From: an uncultured Verrucomicrobiota bacterium
GTDB lineage: Bacteria > Verrucomicrobiota > Verrucomicrobiia > Opitutales > Seribacteraceae
Length of the DNA: 64,000 nt
Direction of reading: 5' to 3'
Assembly: GCA_902612125.1 (NCBI GenBank)
Contig: CACMBV010000011.1
Location: 1 to 64,000 of the forward strand
Shown: piece by piece, positions 53,820 to 61,511 of the stretch
How positions within the stretch are numbered: the first letter of the stretch is position 1
Layout of the letters: each line of letters opens with the position of its first letter
Notes under the pieces: generated by a model
Told to the model about the DNA's origin: nothing
The model's database searches: none
What the model saw: the letters and a program-made list of their open reading frames with translations, nothing else
Made by a program: the position numbers and the translations under genes

Positions 53820-54368
53820 ATGAAGGTAGAAATGTTTGTTTACACCGGAAATAATACGAATTATCGATCCTTTCCTGCAACTTGGGCTTTAATTTTCTTT
53901 TGCTCCTTGTTCCCATCCTGTTTGGATCAAGAGACTGAGGATTCCAGCATTTCATCCATGGAGAAGGAAACCGCCAGCAAAAACAAAATTCTGGAGTTAG
54001 AAAAGGAGATTACTCTTTTGAAATGGGAAAATTCAAGGCTTTCGCTAAAGTTACGTTCGGTTGATGGTGCGGCTCTGGTTCGGGATGTGCAAACCAACCT
54101 ATGGCATTTTGATGTCGAGCGCACACCCTTCACGGGCAATGCGACCGAGAATTTCAAAAACGGGGAACCGAGAGCGGAGGCCTCCTTTCTAAAGGGTAAA
54201 AGAGACGGTTTAGCAAGGTATTGGCATCCGAATGGTATGCTCAAATTAGAGGAGCAATGGTTCGACGGGAAAGAGGATGGATTATTCAGGGAATGGTCGG
54301 AGGGAGGGCAACTATTGAAAGCCCTGCGTTACAAAAGAGGAGAACTAATTGAGGTTCTTAAAAATTAG
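53820..54368 (+). CDS. Putative lipoprotein with YwqK/MORN-like repeats
   Basis: A 182-residue exported protein with a hydrophobic segment and lipobox-like FPSC near residue 34, then a helical linker (~48-75) likely forming a coiled coil, and C-terminal MORN/YwqK-like repeats: GKRDGLARYWHPNGMLKLEE and GKEDGLFREWSEGGQLLKAL. These repeats are called antitoxin-like in databases but their role is uncertain. Start may be ATG at 53820 or at 53832, the second with an AAGGT site upstream. Confidence 0.65.
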   Translation: MKVEMFVYTGNNTNYRSFPATWALIFFCSLFPSCLDQETEDSSISSMEKETASKNKILELEKEITLLKWENSRLSLKLRSVDGAALVRDVQTNLWHFDVERTPFTGNATENFKNGEPRAEASFLKGKRDGLARYWHPNGMLKLEEQWFDGKEDGLFREWSEGGQLLKALRYKRGELIEVLKN

Positions 54369-54396
54369 TCAACCCCAGAACCCAAAACCGGAGAAA

Positions 54397-55350
54397 CTAA
54401 AATTCAGGAAAATTAAGCCCTCGGGGCAAGGGGACTTCCCCAATCCATTCAGGTCGCTCACAGAACAGAGGTCCAATAGGTGTGAGCAGAATATCCTTAA
54501 GCAAAATTTGAAAAGCTCTTTGGGGACTTCCATATGAAAGCGTCAGCAATAAATCCTGTCTTTGATTAGGCTTATTTGCGTCATCATAGGACTTTATTTG
54601 GATGGGCCCCCCAGCTCCTGCCTGATCTGGGCAGAAATAGAAAAGGGTTTCTGGAGTCTTCTCATTAAATCGAATCAAAATATCACCTTGCCCAGAACCA
54701 TTACCGACGACTCCCTGATCGTAAGCCTGATCAGAGTCTTCGGGGTCGGTTCCAATCATGAACGCCCGGGAATAAGTGCTTTTATCCGGGCGCAAGCGAT
54801 AGGTAATGGAGCGATCAATGAAAAGGGTACGGGGATTAACCTGCTTTTCCTCCAAGTCCAGATCGCCTTTAATTTGAAACCTTCCATTTTCCCAATGTAC
54901 GGGTAAAAGAATTTCAATGGCAATGAGCTGTACAGTTTCCCATTGAAAACCGTAACCATCTGTTTCCCTCAAAATAGGGACGAAGGTTTCCGAATTGATT
55001 CGTTTGGTGGTGTTACGGGACAAATGCCGCCACTCCGTACGCCAGTTGTGAAGAAAAGCGATATCCCATTTTTGCTCGGAGGTATTGGTATCCGCAGGAA
55101 AAGGGATCGGATGATCCTTGATTAGATGATCCCTCACGCTTTGGTTACGTATTGTCTGAAGGAAGAATTTGAAAGTCTGTTCGTTTAAGGAAAAAATACT
55201 TTGGCTGAAGTAGGTATTGAAATCTCGGTATTTTAGGCTTTCAAAAAAAATACGGCCCAATGATTCGGAGGGGTGCACCTGGGCAACCAGCCCTTTGCCG
55301 AAAAATGCAGCGAAGATAAACATAGAAGTCTTGAGCCTGGAAAATCTCAT
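54397..55350 (-). CDS. Exported protein of unknown function
   Basis: A 317-residue protein with a signal peptide (residues ~1-23, ending LVAQ). The mature part is mixed alpha/beta (SLGRIFFESLKYRDFNTYFS near the start; a C-terminal LLKDILLTPIGPLF segment). No family recognised. It is divergent from the LysR gene and convergent with the YwqK-like gene. Confidence 0.6.
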   Translation of the reverse strand: MRFSRLKTSMFIFAAFFGKGLVAQVHPSESLGRIFFESLKYRDFNTYFSQSIFSLNEQTFKFFLQTIRNQSVRDHLIKDHPIPFPADTNTSEQKWDIAFLHNWRTEWRHLSRNTTKRINSETFVPILRETDGYGFQWETVQLIAIEILLPVHWENGRFQIKGDLDLEEKQVNPRTLFIDRSITYRLRPDKSTYSRAFMIGTDPEDSDQAYDQGVVGNGSGQGDILIRFNEKTPETLFYFCPDQAGAGGPIQIKSYDDANKPNQRQDLLLTLSYGSPQRAFQILLKDILLTPIGPLFCERPEWIGEVPLPRGLNFPEF

Positions 55351-55488
55351 TAGAAATTTATCCTAGAGAAAACAGATCGTTCTACAAGCGATAATGCAAG
55401 ATGAGTGATCGCTCCCTAGGTTGAAATATTTGTACCAATTTAAAGCTTTTGTTAAAAGTGGTTCAGCAATTGCAACGATGCGAACCCG

Positions 55489-56421
55489 ATGAAACGAGAT
55501 CGTCCATTTGACACAAGGCAGTTGGAAGCCTTTGATACCCTATGTGCAACTGGAAGTTTTACTGAGACCGCCAAACGATTGCTTTTGACCCAGTCGGCTA
55601 TCAGCCACTCGATGCGTACATTGGAAGAGGAGGCGGGGTGCCAGTTAATCCGCCGACAGGGAAAAAAGGTTTCTTTGACGGAAGCAGGTGAAAGATTACT
55701 TCGCTTCGCCCGTCCATTTTTGGAGGAGATGTCGGTGGTGCGTGAAGAATTAAACGGTTTTGAAAAATTTGGAGCGGGACGAATTCGGTTGGGTGCGAGC
55801 CAGCAGGCATGTCGTTTTTTTCTTCCTCCCCTGATGAAAGAATTTAAAAAAGGCGTGCCGCAATGCAGGTTTGTAGTTTACGGGGAAGACACTCCCAAAT
55901 GTTTGCAAATGCTGAGTCTTGGAGAGTTGGATCTGGCGATCTCCCTGGAGCCAATTAAGAACATGGAGATCGAATTCGTTCCCTGTTTTACCGATGAACT
56001 ACTCATCATAACTACGAGAGAACATCAATGGGCTAAAAATAAATCAGTCGATTGGACCCAGCTTTCTGGGGAGAATTTCATCCTTGATAATCGGTCGAGT
56101 TATTCCTTTCGAATGACCAACGAATATCTCGAGCAAAATGGTTTGAAGTTAACCACCTTTATGGAGATAAGCAGTTCCGATGCGAGTAAAGAACTGATTA
56201 AACTTGGTCTGGGTATCGGAATAATGGCTGACTGGTTAGTGGCCGATGAGGTTGCATCAGGGGAGTTGGTAAGCCTGCCTCTGGGTTTTGGTAAACTTAC
56301 CCGAACCTGGGGAATTTCACTCCGAAAAGGCCGAAAATTAAATAAAGCTGAGCGTATTTTTATCAAAATAGCAGAGGAATCCGGGTGTCATTGGATGGTA
56401 AACCGGAGCTTGACCTCTTGA
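55489..56421 (+). CDS. LysR-family transcriptional regulator
   Basis: A 310-residue regulator. The N-terminal winged HTH is typical (LEAFDTLCATGSFTETAKRL, then TQSAISHSMRTLEEE), followed by a substrate-binding domain with the usual RIRLGASQQACRFFLPPLM and ELDLAISLEP segments. Ligand unknown. The discoidin and BASS transporter genes lie downstream on the same strand and are possible targets. Confidence 0.93.
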   Translation: MKRDRPFDTRQLEAFDTLCATGSFTETAKRLLLTQSAISHSMRTLEEEAGCQLIRRQGKKVSLTEAGERLLRFARPFLEEMSVVREELNGFEKFGAGRIRLGASQQACRFFLPPLMKEFKKGVPQCRFVVYGEDTPKCLQMLSLGELDLAISLEPIKNMEIEFVPCFTDELLIITTREHQWAKNKSVDWTQLSGENFILDNRSSYSFRMTNEYLEQNGLKLTTFMEISSSDASKELIKLGLGIGIMADWLVADEVASGELVSLPLGFGKLTRTWGISLRKGRKLNKAERIFIKIAEESGCHWMVNRSLTS

Positions 56422-56489
56422 TAATAACACTTTTGACCTAGGGGCTAAACTATCTTGCATGATTCACTTTTTGTATGCACAAAAGATGA

Positions 56490-57029
56490 ATGTATCCATT
56501 AATTCGCCCATCTTTTCTTTTAAGCATTGGAGTATTATCCGTTTTATTTATCAATGGCCAAGAGCGTTCGATCAGCGGAGATGCAAGAAAGTTTAGACTT
56601 GTCCCAGCTCAAACAGTTCAAAGCAGTATCGGTCCTACGATGGATGGAGGGAGGCTTGGGGTAGATCGTTTGATTGACGGAAAACTGCCGGAGAGTGGAT
56701 GGCGCTCGACCTGGACGGTTTGGATGAAGAAAAACCCAAGCATAGCATTCGATCTGGGAGCAGAAAAAAGGATTGGGGTTATCCGAATCTATTTCCAGCC
56801 ATGGGATCGGAGTGACGAACTGATGGAAGTAAAAGTGGAGGTCAGTCGTGACGGTGATAATTATATGCTTTTTAATGAATATGAGGGATTTGTTTCGGAG
56901 AAAGGCAAGGCAGCCTGGGCGGAGGTTGATTTGCGAGCAGTCAAAGCCCAGTATTTTCGAATAACACCCAAGTATCAGGGCTGGGGAAACCAATGGGGTG
57001 AGGTGGAGTTCTGGGAGATTAAAAACTAA
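56490..57029 (+). CDS. Exported F5/8 type C (discoidin) domain protein
   Basis: A 179-residue exported protein with signal peptide followed by one discoidin-like beta domain (DGGRLGVDRLIDGKLPESGW, IAFDLGAEKRIGVIRIYF, and the C-terminal AQYFRITPKYQGWGNQWGEV). Such domains bind carbohydrates. The gene overlaps nothing and ends 22 nt before the transporter start. Confidence 0.85.
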   Translation: MYPLIRPSFLLSIGVLSVLFINGQERSISGDARKFRLVPAQTVQSSIGPTMDGGRLGVDRLIDGKLPESGWRSTWTVWMKKNPSIAFDLGAEKRIGVIRIYFQPWDRSDELMEVKVEVSRDGDNYMLFNEYEGFVSEKGKAAWAEVDLRAVKAQYFRITPKYQGWGNQWGEVEFWEIKN

Positions 57030-57051
57030 AAAAGACCACTCTCTTTTTGAT

Positions 57052-58002
57052 ATGTTATTTAAGTCCCTAGCAGATGGGGCAACCCGGTTATTTCCCCTGT
57101 GGTCTATCTTGGTTGGCATTGCAGCCTTATATTCACCTAGCCTTTTTTTATGGTATGGAAAAGACGCCATCAGCGTAGGTCTCGGGTTGATCATGCTGGG
57201 AATGGGGCTAACGCTCTCAGTGAAGGACTTTTCCGAAGTTTTGAAAAAGCCACGTTTGGTGGCCCTGGGTGCATTTTTACAGTTTTCGATCATGCCGGCC
57301 TGGGCGGCTCTCATCAGTTCCCTTTTGGGGATTCCCGGGAAGATGGCGGTTGGTCTGATCTTGGTGGCGAGTTGTCCGGGTGGAACTGCATCCAATGTGG
57401 TGGTTTTTCTGGCCAGGGGGCGGGTGGCTTTTTCCGTGTGCCTAACCGCTTGTTCCACTTTGCTGGCAATTTTGCTGACGCCGTGGCTGACTCATTTATA
57501 TGCCGGTCACTACCTGCCTGTCGACCCTTGGGCCCTGATGAAAAGTATCTTTTACATAGTATTGATGCCTCTTCTTTTGGGCCTTAGTCTGAAAAAGTTT
57601 TTTCCGACCATCGCCCGTTGTTCGGCCGATTTTTCTCCGTTGCTCTCAGTTTTATTCATTCTTTTGATAGTCGGGTTTGTCTTGGCGGCCAAGCGGGAAA
57701 CCATACTTCTTCATTGGCAAACAATGCTGGGTGCCGTTTTTTTTCTTCATACAGGAGGTTTTGCCATGGGGTATATCTTGCCACGATTATTCCGGGAGGA
57801 AAGAGATGTAAGCCGCACTTTATCGATTGAAGTAGGTATGCAAAACTCCGGTTTGGGGATGGCATTGGCAAGCAAACACTTTTCCACTATGCCCATGGTT
57901 CCGGCTCCCTGTGCCTTAAGTGCAGTGATGCATTGCCTAATCGGTAGTGCTCTTGCGGCCATGTGGAACCGATCCTCAAATACATTCGCAGACGAAAAAT
58001 GA
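57052..58002 (+). CDS. BASS-family (bile acid:sodium symporter) transporter
   Basis: A 316-residue membrane protein with nine or ten hydrophobic segments. Family motifs: LIMLGMGLTLSVKDFSEVLK near the start, LVASCPGGTASNVVVFLARG (crossover region) and the second repeat with EVGMQNSGLGMALASKHF. It probably carries an organic anion with sodium. I chose the ATG at 57052; a GTG at 56998 in frame would overlap the discoidin gene. Confidence 0.92.
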   Translation: MLFKSLADGATRLFPLWSILVGIAALYSPSLFLWYGKDAISVGLGLIMLGMGLTLSVKDFSEVLKKPRLVALGAFLQFSIMPAWAALISSLLGIPGKMAVGLILVASCPGGTASNVVVFLARGRVAFSVCLTACSTLLAILLTPWLTHLYAGHYLPVDPWALMKSIFYIVLMPLLLGLSLKKFFPTIARCSADFSPLLSVLFILLIVGFVLAAKRETILLHWQTMLGAVFFLHTGGFAMGYILPRLFREERDVSRTLSIEVGMQNSGLGMALASKHFSTMPMVPAPCALSAVMHCLIGSALAAMWNRSSNTFADEK

Positions 58003-58051
58003 GGGAAAGGCTTGAGTTGTACGCTTCCTGAATTCAGGGTAATGGATTGTA

Positions 58052-58675
58052 ATGATGTCTGACCTTCCGCCTCACATCCTTTCCCCCACTACTCATTTAA
58101 GGAGGGCGAGCGGATACTTTGATCTTGAAATGTATCAGGAAGCGGATCGTGAGCTCCGTGCTTTGCCGGATGAAGAGCCGTGGTTAAAGAAGAAAAAGGT
58201 TTTTCAGGTTGCGATCAGGCAGGATTTGAAGGACTGGGCAAATATGCGTACCCTTTCCCGCGAGCTGCGTTATTTGTACCCCAATGAAGAAGATTGGTGG
58301 GTATCCGACGCATTCGCCACTCGGAGAAGTGAATCCATTGAAGTTGCAAGGGAAATTCTTCTCGATGGGTTGGCCGTCCATTACGACAGTGCGATCATCC
58401 GCTATAATTTGGCCTGTTATGCCTGCCAACTCGGCCATCCAGGAGAGTGCATGGACTTTCTTAAAGAAGCAGTAAGAAGAGATGAAAAATATAAGCAAAT
58501 GGCCATGGAAGATGAGGACCTGGAAGCAGTCAGGGAGGCTTTACAGCAGATGGGGTGGGGGGGGAACTGGCATGAACAAAAATCAAAAAGCCTTCACCTT
58601 GCTGGAACTGATGGTGGTGATTGTCATTATTGGAATCCTGATGGGCATTTTATTCACCGGATGGGGTTATATTAG
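58052..58675 (+). CDS. TPR-like protein with a suspect, frameshifted 3' end
   Basis: A 207-residue soluble helical protein with TPR-like units (LRRASGYFDLEMYQEADREL, and YNLACYACQLGHPGECMDFL). The last ~35 residues (after GWGG near residue 171) are an out-of-frame reading of the pseudopilin start, with no TPR character. With one extra G in the run at 58557-58564 the gene would end ...GWGGELA and its TGA would overlap the pseudopilin ATG (ATGA). The natural length is therefore probably 174 residues. Confidence 0.75.
   Translation: MMSDLPPHILSPTTHLRRASGYFDLEMYQEADRELRALPDEEPWLKKKKVFQVAIRQDLKDWANMRTLSRELRYLYPNEEDWWVSDAFATRRSESIEVAREILLDGLAVHYDSAIIRYNLACYACQLGHPGECMDFLKEAVRRDEKYKQMAMEDEDLEAVREALQQMGWGGNWHEQKSKSLHLAGTDGGDCHYWNPDGHFIHRMGLY
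58557..58564. repeat. 8-G homopolymer at the TPR/pseudopilin junction
   Basis: Eight consecutive G at 58557-58564. Length 9 instead of 8 would restore a clean ATGA stop/start overlap. It may be a phase-variable tract or a sequencing/assembly indel. Confidence 0.8.
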
Positions 58676-59129
58676 CCGGAAGCAAGCCACCCAGAAGGCC
58701 AAGCTTGAGCTTGTGGGTCTCAAAAACGCAGTCAAGGAATACTTCGCGGATTTGGGGGAATATCCGAATTGCCCAGAGGGAATTTGCACCCCTGGAGAAA
58801 CCTTGTTCATGTCATTGGCCGGTTTTCATAATGAACTGGGCACCCTGGAATTACCTCCGTATCCGTCGAAAATTCCGACCCATCTCTTTCATTTTGATCT
58901 GTCTTCTTTTGATCAAACTAAAATTCCTGATTTGACCCATGGGGCAGGACAGTCTTTGCAGCTTTGGCTGGCCCAAACATTAGGGAAGGACCCTGCCTTT
59001 TTAGATCCCTGGGGCAATGAGTATGTGTACGAATATCCCCTTGAGGAAGGCGGGCCAGGATACCGGTTGTTCTCGATGGGACCTGATGGAAAAACCGGCG
59101 ATGGATACACTCAAGACGATATCCGCTAA
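58572..59129 (+). CDS. Type II secretion/type IV pilin-like pseudopilin (GspG type)
   Basis: A 185-residue pseudopilin. It starts at ATG 58572 with the prepilin leader and methylated N-terminus KAFTLLELMVVIVIIGILMG, cleaved after the leader by prepilin peptidase. The C-terminus carries the GspG-like calcium-loop pattern: DPWGNEYVYEYP then LFSMGPDGKTGDG. No other gsp genes are near. It shares a 104-nt overlap with the TPR-like frame, which is probably an artefact of the G tract. Confidence 0.88.
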   Translation: MNKNQKAFTLLELMVVIVIIGILMGILFTGWGYISRKQATQKAKLELVGLKNAVKEYFADLGEYPNCPEGICTPGETLFMSLAGFHNELGTLELPPYPSKIPTHLFHFDLSSFDQTKIPDLTHGAGQSLQLWLAQTLGKDPAFLDPWGNEYVYEYPLEEGGPGYRLFSMGPDGKTGDGYTQDDIR

Positions 59130-59144
59130 ACAAGGGCAAGCGGT

Positions 59145-61433
59145 TTAGGGAGCACTGGCACCCTGATCAATCAGGCGTCTGCGCAGGACCTTTAGGGGAT
59201 CGAGCTCAGGGGCGTCGGGGTTTTTTTCAATCAGGAATTCAATATCGATGAGGGCATCAGTGAATCTTCCCTCTCCGTAATGGATCATGGCCCGCATTGC
59301 CCGGGTGTAGCGGTCGTTTGGGTCGATTGCTATGATCGCATCGACATATCTGAGACGGGCCAATGAATCTTCTTCCCGTTCAGCGGATTGGATTAAGTTT
59401 CGAAGCATGCGGGTAATAATATCACGATGGGAAACCGGCTCGAAATCTTCCTCCCTGAGTGGAACTCCAGTAATTCGGCTTGCTTCTTCCCGGCTGACAA
59501 TCTTACCACCAAAAGAATCGATCAGGAGTTCCTTGGCTTTTGATTTGTCCGAATTTTCAACGGATATGTCTTCTCTGTAGATTGCCATGAAATGACCGGG
59601 CAGGCCAAGACCGGAGACCGGTAAATCGAGCCGGTTGGCTAATTCAATAAGTAAAATGGAGAGGGTTATAGGCAGGCCTTCCCGGTCATCCATGACTTCG
59701 TTCATGTAGCTATTTGAACGGTGATGATAATCAAGCGTGCTTCCGTGGAACCCCATTTCATCAAATAATTGCCTGACCAGTACGATTAGCTTTTCTTCGC
59801 CGCTGGAGGATTTACCAAAGGACTTTTCGATCTTATTTGCCAGACGGTCAGCTTTTTCAAGGTAGGAATCCAAGTCGAAATTTTCGTTGTCCAATCGGGC
59901 AATCAGCAGGGCAGAACGTAGGAGATCCACTGTGCCCCGTTCTTCATTCCGCAAGCTTTTTGCTAGTTCATCAATGACCAAACGCTCATGCACTTCATTG
60001 GCCAACCTCTTAATTTTCTTGGCCTTTTTTTCCAGATCCATGGCATGATCGCGCAGGGCTTGGGGCGTCGGGTTGCCCATATTTACAAGTTCATCCACTT
60101 CCCGGGGATCAAGGGAATCGTGATGGAGCAGGGGCCTAACTAATTTACGCACCTGATTGGAAAATGCGGGTGTTACTTTCGACTGGGGAAATCTTTTCGA
60201 GACCCTGAAGAAACGAAAACGGGCGGTCGGTTCACGAAATTTGCAAAGTCCCACCTGCCCACTGTCCAAACCATGATCCAACAGATCGATTACCACTTCG
60301 TCGTTAACCGAACAGATCAGGCGACCATTTTCTTCGAGCCTGACCCGTAAACGGTTCCATTTGTTGAACCTGTAAGCGTCCGATGGAATGGTTTCTAAGA
60401 TGGTCCACGAGAAGACATTGGGACCCTCAAAGCGGGTCAAACGCAGTGACCCGTTGGTGGGGTAGAAGCCAAAGTGCCGGTCTTTTCCATCCGAATGAAA
60501 AACCAAACCGGCGGCACCGCTTTCATCTTCCAGTTGAACCTCAACCTCAATTTCAAAAGGAAGATCGGGAAACTTCGTCTGGTTGAGACAAAGCATTCTG
60601 CCTCCAAACCCATTGCCAAGTCCCGTAGCTGTAATAATCCCTGCCCTTTGCTTCCAGGAACCGTTCATCACTGGTTTCCACTCCAGTTCATCCATTGCCC
60701 CGATGGTAAGCCATTTTTGCATGGGTATGGGATTGGTTTCGCCAAGTAATCTTTTTAACTCATTTACGGGAACCCCAAAACCCATGGCACCCCCGGATTT
60801 AATCGCAAGAATGGCAATTACATTCCCGTTTAAATCCAGTGCCGGACTCCCGCTGCTTCCCGGCTCGATGGGGATCGCAACCTGCACCATGGGTCTGCCG
60901 TCTCCGAATTCAAGTTCCCGGACAGCTGCAATCACTCCCCGGCTCACGCTGTGTTCATATCCCAAGGGATTGCCAATAGACAAAACCGCCTGTCCGGGAA
61001 TTAAATCACGGGAGTTCCCCAGTTTCAGAACCGGTAATTTCTTCGCGTCAATCTTGACCAGGGCTAAATCGCGGTCCCGATCAATTGCCAGAATCGAGCG
61101 GGGACGGAAAGTACGTCCGTCTGAAAAACGGATTGAAAAATCACGGTGCTCTCCGATTACATGAAAATTAGTGGCGATGACTCCATCCTCGCGGACCACA
61201 AATCCAGTTCCACGCCCCCCTTCGTAGCCATTACGGTCAACGCTTTCAATGACCACCACCGATGGCTTGATTAAGGATGCGAGATTTTTGAAATCTTTGG
61301 CGTCCCGTTTCGCCAATTCGAGTTCGGTTAGCCTGGAAGAATTACTTTCGGATTTCTGGCCGAAAGTGATGCAAACACAACTTACCAGCAGGGTAATAGT
61401 TACTACCGAACGAAATGTGATCAATAGAGACAC
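59145..61433 (-). CDS. Exported HtrA-like serine protease with LamG/3-keto-glycoside-like and SirB1 transglutaminase-like domains
   Basis: A 762-residue exported protein starting at GTG with signal peptide. Domains: trypsin-like protease ~55-230 with His91 (TNFHVIG), Asp122 (DRDLALVKI) and Ser194 (PGSSGSPAL); a beta-sandwich similar to DUF1080/3-keto-disaccharide hydrolases ~240-410; a linker helix region; a SirB1-type transglutaminase-like domain ~550-690 (NSYMNEVMDDREGLPITLSI and LPGHFMAIY); and TPR-like helices to the end. No PDZ domain is seen. This chimera is unusual. Confidence 0.85.
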   Translation of the reverse strand: MSLLITFRSVVTITLLVSCVCITFGQKSESNSSRLTELELAKRDAKDFKNLASLIKPSVVVIESVDRNGYEGGRGTGFVVREDGVIATNFHVIGEHRDFSIRFSDGRTFRPRSILAIDRDRDLALVKIDAKKLPVLKLGNSRDLIPGQAVLSIGNPLGYEHSVSRGVIAAVRELEFGDGRPMVQVAIPIEPGSSGSPALDLNGNVIAILAIKSGGAMGFGVPVNELKRLLGETNPIPMQKWLTIGAMDELEWKPVMNGSWKQRAGIITATGLGNGFGGRMLCLNQTKFPDLPFEIEVEVQLEDESGAAGLVFHSDGKDRHFGFYPTNGSLRLTRFEGPNVFSWTILETIPSDAYRFNKWNRLRVRLEENGRLICSVNDEVVIDLLDHGLDSGQVGLCKFREPTARFRFFRVSKRFPQSKVTPAFSNQVRKLVRPLLHHDSLDPREVDELVNMGNPTPQALRDHAMDLEKKAKKIKRLANEVHERLVIDELAKSLRNEERGTVDLLRSALLIARLDNENFDLDSYLEKADRLANKIEKSFGKSSSGEEKLIVLVRQLFDEMGFHGSTLDYHHRSNSYMNEVMDDREGLPITLSILLIELANRLDLPVSGLGLPGHFMAIYREDISVENSDKSKAKELLIDSFGGKIVSREEASRITGVPLREEDFEPVSHRDIITRMLRNLIQSAEREEDSLARLRYVDAIIAIDPNDRYTRAMRAMIHYGEGRFTDALIDIEFLIEKNPDAPELDPLKVLRRRLIDQGASAP

Positions 61434-61511
61434 CCGTACATATGTTCAAACAAGCTGTAAAAAGTCAAGGATCCTAAGAGAAGAGAAAAGGGAAACAGAA
61501 ACTCAAGCGGG

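Noticed and set aside
56544-57458. Long minus-strand frame of 304 codons
   Set aside because: It lies opposite the discoidin and BASS transporter genes, which both have clear domain matches; its own translation has no recognisable domain.
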